DNA of 64,000 bases. Source: Methylobrevis albus (GTDB lineage: Bacteria > Pseudomonadota > Alphaproteobacteria > Rhizobiales > Pleomorphomonadaceae). The DNA lies in the NCBI RefSeq assembly GCF_015904235.1, contig NZ_JADZLT010000049.1, forward strand, positions 1 to 64,000. The letters are read 5' to 3'. The notes beneath the pieces were generated by a model. It was not told the origin of the DNA. It worked only from the letters and a program-made list of their open reading frames with translations, and ran no database searches. The position numbers were made by a program, and so were the translations under genes. The first letter of the stretch is position 1. Every line of letters starts with the position of its first letter. Below, in pieces: positions 7,332 to 16,108 of this stretch.

Positions 7332-8849
7332 ATGCAGGACCGCACCTCTTCCCCGAAGGCCGCCGCGGGCAAGCGCGGCCGGGTCGTGGCCGTTGCCGCG
7401 GCGCTGATGCTGTCGGCGGCGATCGTCGCCCCCAGCGCGCTGCCGCTGATGACGAGCCCGGCCGAGGCCGCCATCCCCGGCATGGACTTCTCCGCGCTGG
7501 CGGAGAGCGTGCTGCCGGCGGTGGTCAACATCTCCACCACCCAGAAGGTCGAGCAGACCAATTTCGTCGCACCCGACCTGCCGCAGGGCACGCCGTTCGA
7601 CGAGTTCTTCCGCCAGTTCCGCGAGCGCCAGGGCCAGCGCTTCGGCCGTGACGGCGAGCGGCCGAACGAGGCGCCGACCCGCCGCGGCATGCCGCAGACG
7701 GCGCTCGGCTCCGGTTTCATCATCGATCCGGCCGGCTACATCGTCACCAACAACCACGTCGTCGGCGACGCCAGCGACATCAAGGTGATCCTGCAGGACG
7801 GGCGCGAACTGGTCGCCACCCTTGTCGGCACCGACGAGAAGACCGACCTCGCCCTGCTCAAGGTCGAGAGCGACACGCCGCTGCCGCACGTCACCTTCGC
7901 GAAAGCCGATGCGATCAAGGTCGGCAAGCCGGTGATGGCGGTCGGCAACCCGTTCGGCCTCGGCGGCACGGTGACTGCCGGCATCGTCTCGGCCCGCGGC
8001 CGCGACATCCACTCCGGCCCGTTCGACGACTACATCCAGACCGATGCGGCGATCAACAAGGGCAACTCCGGCGGCCCGCTGTTCGACATGGACGGCAACG
8101 TCGTCGGCGTGAACACGGCGATCTACTCGCCGACCGGCGGCTCGGTCGGCATCGGCTTCGCGATCCCCGCGACGCTGGTCGAACCGGTGATCGCGGCGAT
8201 CCGCGAGCACGGCTCGGTCGAGCGCGGCTGGCTCGGTGTCGCCATCCAGCCGCTCACCGACGAGCTCGCCGAGAGCCTCGGCCTCCCCGGCACCGAGGGG
8301 GCGCTGGTCGCCAACGTCACCGCGGACAGCCCGGCGGCGAAGGCCGGCATCGAGCCGGGTGACGTCGTCACCGCCGTCTCCGGCCAGCCGGTGAAGGCGT
8401 TCCGCGACCTCGCCCGCCTGGTCGCGGCCGTGCCGCCGGGCTCGGACGCGACGCTCGACGTCGTGCGTGGCGGCGAGAGCCGCAGCATCGAGGTCGCGGT
8501 CGGCCTCAGCCCGGCCACCGAGGTCGCCGCCGCCGAAGAGCCGCAGGCGGCGCGCGAGTCCTACGGCCTCGCGCTCGGCCCGGTGACGCCGGAGGTACGC
8601 GAGGAACTCGGCCTCGCCGCCGGCAAGACCGGCGCCGTGGTGATGAACGTCGCCCCGGACAGCGTGGCGGCCGAGCAGGGCATCCAGCCGGGCGACCTCA
8701 TCGTCAAGGTCGGCCGCGACCCCGTCACCGGCCCGCAGGACGCGGTGAAGGCGCTCGATGCCGCCAAGGGCCAGAAGCGGCCGGTGCTGGTGCAGGTCGA
8801 GCGCGACGGCAACGCCCGCTTCCTCGCCCTGACCGCCAAGGCCGCCTGA
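7332..8849 (+). CDS. degP: DegP/HtrA (Do) family periplasmic serine protease
   Basis: A 505-residue periplasmic protease/chaperone that removes misfolded envelope proteins. An N-terminal signal peptide of about 46 residues (basic start, hydrophobic core, AEA cleavage region) is followed by a trypsin-like domain with H142 in TNNHVVG, D172 in KTDLALL and S246 in GNSGGPL. Two PDZ domains follow at about 285-375 and 405-495. A glutamine/arginine-rich loop lies before the protease core. Length and order match the Do subfamily. The start follows AAGGAG. Two strong hairpins lie downstream, so it is probably transcribed alone. Confidence 0.93.
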   Translation: MQDRTSSPKAAAGKRGRVVAVAAALMLSAAIVAPSALPLMTSPAEAAIPGMDFSALAESVLPAVVNISTTQKVEQTNFVAPDLPQGTPFDEFFRQFRERQGQRFGRDGERPNEAPTRRGMPQTALGSGFIIDPAGYIVTNNHVVGDASDIKVILQDGRELVATLVGTDEKTDLALLKVESDTPLPHVTFAKADAIKVGKPVMAVGNPFGLGGTVTAGIVSARGRDIHSGPFDDYIQTDAAINKGNSGGPLFDMDGNVVGVNTAIYSPTGGSVGIGFAIPATLVEPVIAAIREHGSVERGWLGVAIQPLTDELAESLGLPGTEGALVANVTADSPAAKAGIEPGDVVTAVSGQPVKAFRDLARLVAAVPPGSDATLDVVRGGESRSIEVAVGLSPATEVAAAEEPQAARESYGLALGPVTPEVREELGLAAGKTGAVVMNVAPDSVAAEQGIQPGDLIVKVGRDPVTGPQDAVKALDAAKGQKRPVLVQVERDGNARFLALTAKAA

Positions 8850-8875
8850 CGGCCCGGCCATCCCGACCGATGATC

Positions 8876-8897
8876 CCGGGGGCGCCCGCGCCCCCGG
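8876..8897 (+). terminator. hairpin after protease gene, probable terminator
   Basis: CCGGGGGCGC pairs perfectly with GCGCCCCCGG across a two-base centre, 27 bases after the protease stop, followed by a pyrimidine-rich but weak T tract. Confidence 0.55.
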
Positions 8898-8961
8898 CCG
8901 CTGCTTTCCCCTTTCGGCCGCCCGGCACCCTGCCCCCCACGGTGAACCGGCCGGCCGGACC

Positions 8962-9002
8962 GACCGCCCCCCGCGCATCCCCCCGCGCCGGGGGGCGGTC
9001 TT
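8962..9002 (+). terminator. strong 12-bp hairpin upstream of lpiA
   Basis: GACCGCCCCCCG pairs perfectly with CGGGGGGCGGTC across a 15-base loop, then TT. It lies 61 bases before the lpiA start. It may be a second terminator for the protease or, if inside the lpiA leader, an attenuator. Confidence 0.5.
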
Positions 9003-9062
9003 CACGTCCCGATCCCCGCCGCCGCCGGCCCGCGGGCAGATCCTTCCGGCGAGACCGCCATC

Positions 9063-11741
9063 ATGACCATCGCCTCGCCCCGCCTGCCGGCCGGCTTTGC
9101 CGCGCCCGGCGCGGCGCCCGATCCGACCCCCGATCCGGGCCCCGATCCAGCCCCCGATCCGGCCGCTGCGAGCGTGCCGCGGCGCAGCCTGCGCCGGCTG
9201 GTGCCGCCGCTCGCCGGCCTCGCCCTCGCGGTCCTCGCGGTCGTGGTGCTGGAGCGCCACGTCACGGCGATCTCGCTCGGGGACGTCAGCGCCGCGCTCG
9301 CCGCGATCCCGGCCTCCGCGCTGTTGCTCGCGGTGCTCGCCACCGCCGTCAGCTTCCTCGCCCTCGGCGCCTACGACGTCGTCGCCGTCCGCTCCGTGGC
9401 GGGCGACCGGGTCGACGCCCGCGTCGCGATGGCCGCCGGCAGCATGGGCTACGCCGTCTCCAACGCGCTCGGCTTTCCGCTGCTCACCGGCGGCGCGCTG
9501 CGCTGGCGCATCTACGCTGCCGAGGGGCTGGGCGCGGGCGACATCGCCGCCGTGGTGGCGCTGTCGTGGTTCGCGCTGATGGCCGGCGTCGTCGCCCTCG
9601 TCTCGCTCGCCCTCGTCGCCGATCCCGCCGGCATCCGGCTCTGGCCGTGGCACGACGTGCGGATCGAGGTCGCCGCCGGCGGCGCCGGCCTCGCGCTGCT
9701 CGCCGCGGCGGTGACCTGGCTCGCTACCGGCGCGCGGCGGCTCACCGTCGGCCGGGTCGACCTCGCGCTGCCCTCGGGGCGCGCCGCGCTCGCCTATCTC
9801 GCCGCCGGCCTCGTCGATCTCGCCGCGGCCGCCGCCGCCCTCTGGGTGCTGCTGCCCACCGGCAGCCAGGGCAGCCTCGCGGGCTTTGCCTTCACCTATG
9901 TCGCGGCGATCGTGCTCGGCATCGCCAGCCATGCGCCGGGCGGCCTCGGCGTGTTCGAGGCGACCATGGTGGCCGGCCTCGGCCTCGGCGACCGGCCCGA
10001 AGCGCTCGCCGGCCTCGTCGCCTACCGCCTTATCTACACCGTGCTGCCGCTCGGCCTCGCCGCCCTCGGCCTCGCCGTGATCGAACTCCGCCGCAGCCGG
10101 GCCGGGCGGCTCGCCGGCGCCCTCCACCGCGCCGTGGCGCCCGCGGTGCCGCCGGCGGCGGCGGCGCTGGTGTTCGGCGGCGGCATCGTGCTGCTCGCCT
10201 CGGGAGCCACCCCCGGCGCGCCCGACCGGCTCGATACGCTGGCCGACCTCTTGCCGCTGCCCTTCGTCGAGACCTCGCACCTCGCCGCCAGCCTCGTCGG
10301 CCTCGCCCTGCTCGTCGTCGCCCGCGGCCTCTACCGGCGCCTGCGCCGGGCCTACAGCGTCGCCGTGGTGCTGCTCGTCGCCGGCGCCGCCTTCTCGCTG
10401 GCGAAGGGGCTCGACTGGGAGGAGGCGAGCGTGCTCGCCGTCACCGCGCTGCTGATCGCGAGCTTCCGCGACGCCTTCTACCGCGCGCCGCTGCCGGGCG
10501 GCGGCGGCCTGCGCCTGCTCAGCCCGCACTGGCTCGGCATGGTCGCGGCGACGCTCGCCGCCGCCACCTGGCTCGGCTTCTTCGCCTATCGCGAGGTCGC
10601 CTACCAGCACGCGCTCTGGTGGGAATTCGCCTTCGGCAGCGACGCACCGCGCTTCCTTCGGGCGAGCGTCGCCTGCGCCGCGCTGCTCGCCGCCCTCGGC
10701 CTCGACATGGTGCTCGGCCGCCGCGCCGCCGGCCGGCCGGACCCGATCACGCCGGAGATCGAGCAGATCGCGGCGGCCGCGCCGAACGCCGGGGCCGCGC
10801 TCGCCTTCACCGGCGACAAGCGCTTCCTCGTCGATGCCGGCGGCGCCGGCTTCGTGATGTATGCGGCGAGCGGCGGCAGCCTCGTCGCGCTCGGCGGTCC
10901 GGTCACGGCGGGCGAGGACCCCGCCGATCCGGCGGCGGTGCGGCTCGACTGGGCATTCCGCGAACGCGCCGACCAGGCCGGGCTGCGCTGCGTCTTCTAC
11001 GGCGTCGAGGCGGCGGCGCTGCCGCGCTATCTCGAGATGGGCCTTCAGGCGCTGAAGCTCGGCGAAGTCGCCCGGGTCGATCTCGCCGGCTTCGGCCTCG
11101 AGGGATCGGCGCGGCAGGAACTGCGCTACGCCGACCGGCGCGCCGACAAGGAAGGTCTCGTCTTCCGCATCCTGCCCAAGGCCGAGGTCGCCGCCGTGCT
11201 GCCGCGGCTGAAGGCTGTCTCGGATGCCTGGCTCGTGGAAAAATCCGGCGCCGAGAAGCGGTTTTCGCTCGGGCGCTTCGATGGCGATTATCTCCGTCGC
11301 TTCGACTGCGCGGTGCTGGAGAAGGACGGCGAGATCGTCGCCTTTGCCAATCTCTGGCGCGGCGCCGGGCGGCACGAGATCGCCGTCGACCTGATGCGCT
11401 ACCTGCCGGGTGTCTCGAAGATCATGATGGACGCGCTGTTCGTGAAGCTGCTGCTCCACGCCAAAGCCGAAGGCTACCGCTGGTTCAACCTCGGCGCCGC
11501 GCCGTTCGCGGGCCTTGCCCGCCACCGCCTCGCGGCGCGCTGGAGCCGCCTCGGGGCGCTGCTCTACCGCCGTGGCGGCGACCTCTACCATTTCGAGGGC
11601 CTGCGCGCCTTCAAGGCGAAGTTCGGCCCGGTCTGGACCCCGCACTACCTCGTCTGCCCGGCCGGCTTCGACCAGGCGCAGGCGCTGATCGATGTCGGCC
11701 GCCTGATCAACGGCAGCCCGCTGGAGATGCTCCGCCGATGA
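9063..11741 (+). CDS. lpiA: bifunctional lysylphosphatidylglycerol synthetase/flippase (MprF/LpiA)
   Basis: An 892-residue integral membrane enzyme. The N-terminal two thirds hold many membrane segments (lysyl-phosphatidylglycerol flippase domain, with motifs such as HAPGGLGVFEATM near 295-305). The C-terminal soluble DUF2156 domain (about 550-885) should transfer lysine from lysyl-tRNA to phosphatidylglycerol, with blocks such as FYGVEAAALPRY, AFANLW and RWFNLGAAPFAG. This gives membranes positive charge and resistance to cationic peptides or acid. The N-terminal cytoplasmic tail (about 20-37) is an unusual D-P-x-P repeat. Its stop codon overlaps the acvB start by four bases, so the two genes are coupled. 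Confidence 0.92.
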   Translation: MTIASPRLPAGFAAPGAAPDPTPDPGPDPAPDPAAASVPRRSLRRLVPPLAGLALAVLAVVVLERHVTAISLGDVSAALAAIPASALLLAVLATAVSFLALGAYDVVAVRSVAGDRVDARVAMAAGSMGYAVSNALGFPLLTGGALRWRIYAAEGLGAGDIAAVVALSWFALMAGVVALVSLALVADPAGIRLWPWHDVRIEVAAGGAGLALLAAAVTWLATGARRLTVGRVDLALPSGRAALAYLAAGLVDLAAAAAALWVLLPTGSQGSLAGFAFTYVAAIVLGIASHAPGGLGVFEATMVAGLGLGDRPEALAGLVAYRLIYTVLPLGLAALGLAVIELRRSRAGRLAGALHRAVAPAVPPAAAALVFGGGIVLLASGATPGAPDRLDTLADLLPLPFVETSHLAASLVGLALLVVARGLYRRLRRAYSVAVVLLVAGAAFSLAKGLDWEEASVLAVTALLIASFRDAFYRAPLPGGGGLRLLSPHWLGMVAATLAAATWLGFFAYREVAYQHALWWEFAFGSDAPRFLRASVACAALLAALGLDMVLGRRAAGRPDPITPEIEQIAAAAPNAGAALAFTGDKRFLVDAGGAGFVMYAASGGSLVALGGPVTAGEDPADPAAVRLDWAFRERADQAGLRCVFYGVEAAALPRYLEMGLQALKLGEVARVDLAGFGLEGSARQELRYADRRADKEGLVFRILPKAEVAAVLPRLKAVSDAWLVEKSGAEKRFSLGRFDGDYLRRFDCAVLEKDGEIVAFANLWRGAGRHEIAVDLMRYLPGVSKIMMDALFVKLLLHAKAEGYRWFNLGAAPFAGLARHRLAARWSRLGALLYRRGGDLYHFEGLRAFKAKFGPVWTPHYLVCPAGFDQAQALIDVGRLINGSPLEMLRR

Positions 11742-13132
11742 TGAAGCCCCTTCTCCGCCGCACCGTGTTCGCGGTGGTCGGCGCCGCCGCCCTGCTCGGC
11801 TTCGCCGGCCGCATGCTGCCGCACGGTATTTTCGCGCCGCATCCGGCCGCCGTGGCGCGGGCCGATACCACGATCGAGGCCGAGGGTGTCGCCGCCGCGC
11901 TGGAGGCGCCGGACGGCACCGTGCGCGGCCTCGCGATCCTCGTCTCCGACGCCGGTGGCCTCACACCGGCCGATGCCGTGCTCGCCGCCGACCTCACCGG
12001 CCGCGGCCTCGCCGTCGCCGCCGTCGATCTCTCCGCCTGGCGCCGGCAGCTCGACACCGGCGACGGCGACTGCGTCTACCTCGGCTCCGCCCTCGAGGGC
12101 CTCGCCAAGGCGGCCGCGCGCACGCTGGCGCTCGACAACTACTTCCATCCGGTGGTGATCGGCCGCGGCGAGGGCGGGCTGGCCGCCTATGCGGCGGTGG
12201 CCGACGCCCCGGCGGCGACGCTCGCCGGCGCGGTGGTGATCGACCCCGCCCGCCAGTTGCACACCGCCCGGCCGGTCTGCGCCGGGGCGCCCGCCACGCG
12301 GTCGCCGACCGGTGGCTATGCCTATGGCCCCGCCGACCGGCTGCCCGAACCGGTCCGCCTGCTGCTGCCCGCCGATACGGCGCAGCCGCTCGGCGGGGCG
12401 CTCGCCGGCCGGGCCGGGGTGACGGCGGCGACCGTCGCGGGCGATGCGGCCCGGCTGGCGGCGGCGGCGGATGCCGCGGCGGCGCTGGCGCGGGGCGACG
12501 CCGCGGCGGCGGCCCTGCCGGCCATCGACCTGCCGGCCACCGGCACGCCGACGGCGCTTGCGGTGTTCTTTTCGGGCGACGGCGGCTGGCGCGACCTCGA
12601 CAAGACCATCGGCGAGGCGCTCGCCGCGCGCGGCGTCCATGTCGTCGGCGTCGATTCGCTGCGCTACTTCTGGTCGGCGCGCAGCCCCGAGGAGATGGCG
12701 GACGACATCACGGCGCTGGTCGCCCGGGCCGATCCGACCGGACGGCTACCCGTTGCGCTGCTCGGCTATTCCTTCGGCGCCAACACGCTGCCCTTCGCCT
12801 ATGCCGCCCTGCCGCCGGCGCTCGGCGAGCGCGCCAAGCTCGTCGCGCTGCTGGCGCCCGAGGCAACGACGCGGTTCCAGGTCTCGGTGGCGGGCTGGCT
12901 CGGGCTCGGCGGCGATCACGCCGTCGGCCCGGCGATCGCGGCACTGCCGGCCGCGCACACGGTGTGCATCTACGGCGCGGAGGAGCAGGGCACGGCCTGC
13001 ACGCTGCCCGAACTCCGCCAGACGCCGAAGCTCGAACTCGGCGGCGGCCATCATTTCGATGGAAACTATGCGGCGATCGCCGACCGCATCCTGGGCTGGA
13101 TCGACGGCACGCAGCCGCTGCCGTCGATCTGA
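11738..13132 (+). CDS. acvB: AcvB/VirJ-family lysyl-phosphatidylglycerol hydrolase
   Basis: A 464-residue exported alpha/beta hydrolase. An N-terminal hydrophobic signal segment (about 8-27) is followed by two related halves. The second half carries the VirJ hallmark blocks FFSGDGGWRDLD and DSLRYFWSARSPE, and the nucleophile elbow GYSFGAN. AcvB of Agrobacterium hydrolyses lysyl-phosphatidylglycerol in the periplasm, opposing LpiA, and lpiA-acvB(atvA) operons are known from rhizobia. The ATGA overlap with lpiA here supports the same pairing. A longer frame runs upstream through lpiA but is an out-of-frame shadow. Convergent with corC, 21 bases away. Confidence 0.9.
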   Translation: MMKPLLRRTVFAVVGAAALLGFAGRMLPHGIFAPHPAAVARADTTIEAEGVAAALEAPDGTVRGLAILVSDAGGLTPADAVLAADLTGRGLAVAAVDLSAWRRQLDTGDGDCVYLGSALEGLAKAAARTLALDNYFHPVVIGRGEGGLAAYAAVADAPAATLAGAVVIDPARQLHTARPVCAGAPATRSPTGGYAYGPADRLPEPVRLLLPADTAQPLGGALAGRAGVTAATVAGDAARLAAAADAAAALARGDAAAAALPAIDLPATGTPTALAVFFSGDGGWRDLDKTIGEALAARGVHVVGVDSLRYFWSARSPEEMADDITALVARADPTGRLPVALLGYSFGANTLPFAYAALPPALGERAKLVALLAPEATTRFQVSVAGWLGLGGDHAVGPAIAALPAAHTVCIYGAEEQGTACTLPELRQTPKLELGGGHHFDGNYAAIADRILGWIDGTQPLPSI

Positions 13133-13147
13133 GGGAGTGTGCCGGCG

Positions 13148-13167
13148 GCGCCGTCAGGAGACGGCGC
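13148..13167. terminator. hairpin between convergent acvB and corC
   Basis: GCGCCGTC pairs perfectly with GACGGCGC across an AGGA loop in the gap between two convergent genes, overlapping the corC stop codon. It lacks a T run, so termination is plausible but not certain. Confidence 0.4.
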
Positions 13168-14308
13168 GGTCGCCCCCGCCGAGCCGCTGGGCGCGCGCCG
13201 TGGCGGGCACCTCGGTCGCCTCGTCGGCCGGCGGCCGGTAGACGATGCGCAGGCGCTTGATGCGGCGCGGATCGGCGTCGAGCACTTCGAACTCGTAGCC
13301 CGAGTGGTGCGGCAGGGAGATCACCTGGCCGGCGGCCGGGATATGGCCGAGCACGTTGACGAGCAGGCCGCCGAGCGTCTCGATGTCGTCGCCGTAGTCG
13401 GAAACGTCGAAGTCGCGCCCGATCGCCGCGACCACGTCCTCGACGGTGGCGCGGGCGTCGGCGAGGAACACGCCGGGCTCGGCCTCGACGATCGTCGGTC
13501 CCTCGAACTCGTCGTGCTCGTCGTCGATCTCGCCGACGATGGTCTCGACGATGTCCTCGATCGAGACGAGGCCGTCGACGCCGCCGTACTCGTCGATGAC
13601 CAGCGCGATCTGGATGTGGGAGCTCTGCATCTGGGAGAGCAATTCGGTCGCCGGCATCGACGGCGGCACGAACAGCAGCTGGCGCACGAGGCCGGTCGCC
13701 TCCAGCGGCTGCGACAGGTCGACCGCGCCGATATCGAGCGCCGCGACCACGGTTTCGGCGCTGGCGTCGGCGACGCCCGCCGTACCGGCGGGCAGGTCCG
13801 CCGCCACGGGCAGCTTGGCCTGGTCGGTGATGTAGGCCATCAGGTCCTTGATGTGGACCATGCCGATCGGCTCGTCGAGCGTCTCGCGATAGACCGGGGT
13901 GCGGGAATGGCCGGAGCGCTCGAAATGCAGCAGCAGCCCGGCGAGGGTGACGTCGACGTCGACCGCGTCGATGTCGGCGCGCGGCACCATCACGTCCTCG
14001 ACGCGGGTCTCGCGCAGGTGCAGGATGTTGCGCAACATCGCCCGTTCTTCGGGCGTGAACGCCGCGTCGAGGGCGTCGTCGCGGGAGAGCTCGGTCTCGA
14101 GGTTCTCCCTGAGCGTGGCGCTCGGCTTCAGGCCGATCATCTCGCGCAGCCGCTCGATCCAGCTGCCGGAGGGCGCCACCTCCTCGCGCTCGCGGCGGTG
14201 ATCCCTGTCCGCCTCGAGCAATCGTTCGGCCTCGTGGGCCGCCGTTCGGGTCGCGATCGCCGCCGTGGCGGAGATCGCGCTCATACTCTGTGCGTCCGGT
14301 TCGCTCAT
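13154..14308 (-). CDS. corC: CorC/HlyC-family CBS-domain protein
   Basis: A 384-residue soluble protein with a CBS pair (about 95-250; blocks VMVPRADIDAV, GMVHIKDLM and LVIDEYGGVDGLV) and a C-terminal transporter-associated CorC/HlyC domain (about 285-365). Relatives are linked to magnesium/cobalt homeostasis or are annotated as hemolysin-like; biochemical role is uncertain. An extra alanine-rich stretch sits between the CBS halves (about 165-195). The start is the ATG after AGGGGA; a longer frame begins inside ybeY. It is last in the minus-strand housekeeping operon after ybeY. The apolipoprotein N-acyltransferase that often follows in rhizobia is absent. Confidence 0.9.
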   Translation of the reverse strand: MSEPDAQSMSAISATAAIATRTAAHEAERLLEADRDHRREREEVAPSGSWIERLREMIGLKPSATLRENLETELSRDDALDAAFTPEERAMLRNILHLRETRVEDVMVPRADIDAVDVDVTLAGLLLHFERSGHSRTPVYRETLDEPIGMVHIKDLMAYITDQAKLPVAADLPAGTAGVADASAETVVAALDIGAVDLSQPLEATGLVRQLLFVPPSMPATELLSQMQSSHIQIALVIDEYGGVDGLVSIEDIVETIVGEIDDEHDEFEGPTIVEAEPGVFLADARATVEDVVAAIGRDFDVSDYGDDIETLGGLLVNVLGHIPAAGQVISLPHHSGYEFEVLDADPRRIKRLRIVYRPPADEATEVPATARAQRLGGGDRAVS

Positions 14309-14408
14309 GGTCCCCTGGTCCGTAGCCCCGTCTGGTGCGACACGCCATCGTGCCGCAATGGTGTCCGGGCCCCCGCGTGGTGCGGCGGGCCGAACACCGA
14401 TCTCAATG

Positions 14409-14987
14409 TCAGTCGCCCGGCGAACCCGCCCTGACGGGCTCGCTGCCCGCATAGGGGTCCGCGATGCCGAGCCCGCCGAGGATCGCCGTTTCCAGCGCCT
14501 CCATCGTCTCGGCCTCGTCCTCCTCGCCATGATCATGGCCGAAGAGGTGCAGCAATCCGTGGACGAGCATATGGGCGAGATGATGCTCGATTGAAAGCCC
14601 GGCCTCGTCCGCCTCGCGCGTCACGGTCTCGCGCGCGACGATGATGTCGCCGAGCAGCGGGCCGACCACGGCCTCGTCCGGCTCGTGCATCGGGAACGAC
14701 AGCACGTTGGTCGCCTTGTCGATGCCGCGGTGGTCGCGGTTGAGCGCGCGGATCGCGGCGTCGTCGGTGAGCACGACGGCGACCTCGGTGCCCGGCAGGA
14801 TCTCGACCTCGGCCTCCATCGTCGCCGCGACCGCCGCCGCGGCGCGGTCGGCGAGCGCCTGCAGCGCCGCCGGGTCACCCCAGGCCTCGTCCTCGACGAT
14901 CAGGTCGACGACGAGGCCGAGCCCTTCGGGCCCGTCCTCGCTGTCGTCGTCCGCCACTGCGACCGGCGTCGGTGCGGCGTTGCTCAC
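14409..14987 (-). CDS. ybeY: endoribonuclease YbeY, rRNA maturation factor
   Basis: A 192-residue zinc-dependent single-strand endoribonuclease for 16S rRNA 3' end maturation and ribosome quality control. The zinc site H-x3-H-x5-H is intact at H143, H147 and H153 in the [11 protein letters not shown] block. The conserved [17 protein letters not shown] stretch is near 83-99. The protein is slightly longer than usual because of an acidic N-terminal extension of about 20 residues. The start codon overlaps the phoH stop by four bases, so the two are translationally coupled. Confidence 0.93.
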   Translation of the reverse strand: MSNAAPTPVAVADDDSEDGPEGLGLVVDLIVEDEAWGDPAALQALADRAAAAVAATMEAEVEILPGTEVAVVLTDDAAIRALNRDHRGIDKATNVLSFPMHEPDEAVVGPLLGDIIVARETVTREADEAGLSIEHHLAHMLVHGLLHLFGHDHGEEDEAETMEALETAILGGLGIADPYAGSEPVRAGSPGD

Positions 14988-16072
14988 AGCGCCGGCTCCC
15001 GGCTGCCCGCGGCACCGTCGTCGGCGAGCGCCTCCGGCGCCATCACCCGCGGCGTGCGGGCGCGCACCACTTCGCGCGCGGCGAGGCGCTCGCGGCTGTC
15101 GGCGTCGTAGGCGGTGACGATGCGCCCGACCAGCTCGTGGCGGACGACGTCGCTCTCGGAGAAGCGCACCTGCACGATGCCCGGCACGTCCTTCAGGATG
15201 CGCGTCGATTCGACGAGGCCGGAGACCTGGCCCTGCGGCAGGTCGACCTGGGTCGGGTCGCCGGTGACGAACATCTTCGAGCCGTCGCCGAGACGGGTGA
15301 GGAACATCTTCATCTGCACGGCGGTGGTGTTCTGCGCCTCGTCGAGGATGATCGCGGCGTTCTGCAGCGTGCGGCCGCGCATGAAGGCGAGTGGCGCGAC
15401 CTCGATCGCGCCCGACGCGAGGCCGCGCTCGACCTTCTCCGGCGGCATCATGTCGTGCAGCGCGTCGTAGAGCGGACGCAGGTACGGGTCGATCTTCTCA
15501 CGCATGTCGCCGGGCAGGAAGCCGAGCCGCTCGCCGGCCTCCACCGCGGGGCGCGACAGGATCAGCTTGGCGACCTCGCCGCGCTCGAGCAGGGCGGCGG
15601 CATAGGCGACGGCGAGATAGGTCTTGCCGGTGCCGGCCGGGCCGATGCCGAACACCAGCGAGGCGCGGTCCATGGCGCGGATGTAGGCGTCCTGCGCGGG
15701 GTTGCGCGCCATGATGGTTTTGCGCCGCGTCGAGATCTGCGCCAGCTTCAGCCGCGTCTTCGGCTCCAGCGTCGGCAGCGGCAGCTGGGCGCCGACCGCG
15801 TTCGCCATGCGGATCGCGCCCTCGACGTCGCCGCCCTGCACGTCGCCGCCCGCCTGCAGCCGGGCATAGAGCGCCTCGAGCACGTCGCGGGCGCGCGCGC
15901 AGGCGTCGTGCGGGCCGCGGATCGTCACCTGGTTGCCGCGCGCCACCGCCTCGACGCCGAGCTGCTGCTCGATCAGGGCGAGGTTCTGGTCGAACTGGCC
16001 GTAGAGGTGGCCAATCAGGCGGTTGTCGTCGAAAGCCAGCACCACATGCGTCATGTCAGAGGCGTAACTCAT
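14984..16072 (-). CDS. PhoH-family ATPase (PhoL/YbeZ type)
   Basis: A 362-residue cytoplasmic P-loop ATPase. An N-terminal KH-like RNA-binding region (about 8-75) is followed by the PhoH ATPase with Walker A GPAGTGKT at 144-151 and Walker [11 protein letters not shown] near 239-248. The fixed pairing with YbeY, seen here as a 4-base overlap, supports a joint role in RNA processing; direct phosphate control is not implied. The gene is 36 bases downstream of miaB in the same direction. Confidence 0.92.
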   Translation of the reverse strand: MSYASDMTHVVLAFDDNRLIGHLYGQFDQNLALIEQQLGVEAVARGNQVTIRGPHDACARARDVLEALYARLQAGGDVQGGDVEGAIRMANAVGAQLPLPTLEPKTRLKLAQISTRRKTIMARNPAQDAYIRAMDRASLVFGIGPAGTGKTYLAVAYAAALLERGEVAKLILSRPAVEAGERLGFLPGDMREKIDPYLRPLYDALHDMMPPEKVERGLASGAIEVAPLAFMRGRTLQNAAIILDEAQNTTAVQMKMFLTRLGDGSKMFVTGDPTQVDLPQGQVSGLVESTRILKDVPGIVQVRFSESDVVRHELVGRIVTAYDADSRERLAAREVVRARTPRVMAPEALADDGAAGSREPAL

Positions 16073-16108
16073 CTCGTCTCCAGGTCCCGCAGGTCGGCGA
16101 GGGAGCCG

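Noticed and set aside
7230..11645. 1471-codon minus-strand open frame opposite the protease and lpiA
   Set aside because: It is the antisense of two well-supported genes, has R/A/G-rich low-complexity translation and no domain; long antisense frames are expected at this GC content.
8870..11737. Upstream part of a 1420-codon plus-strand frame running into acvB
   Set aside because: It is an out-of-frame reading of lpiA; only the part from 11738 has the signal peptide and hydrolase motifs of AcvB.
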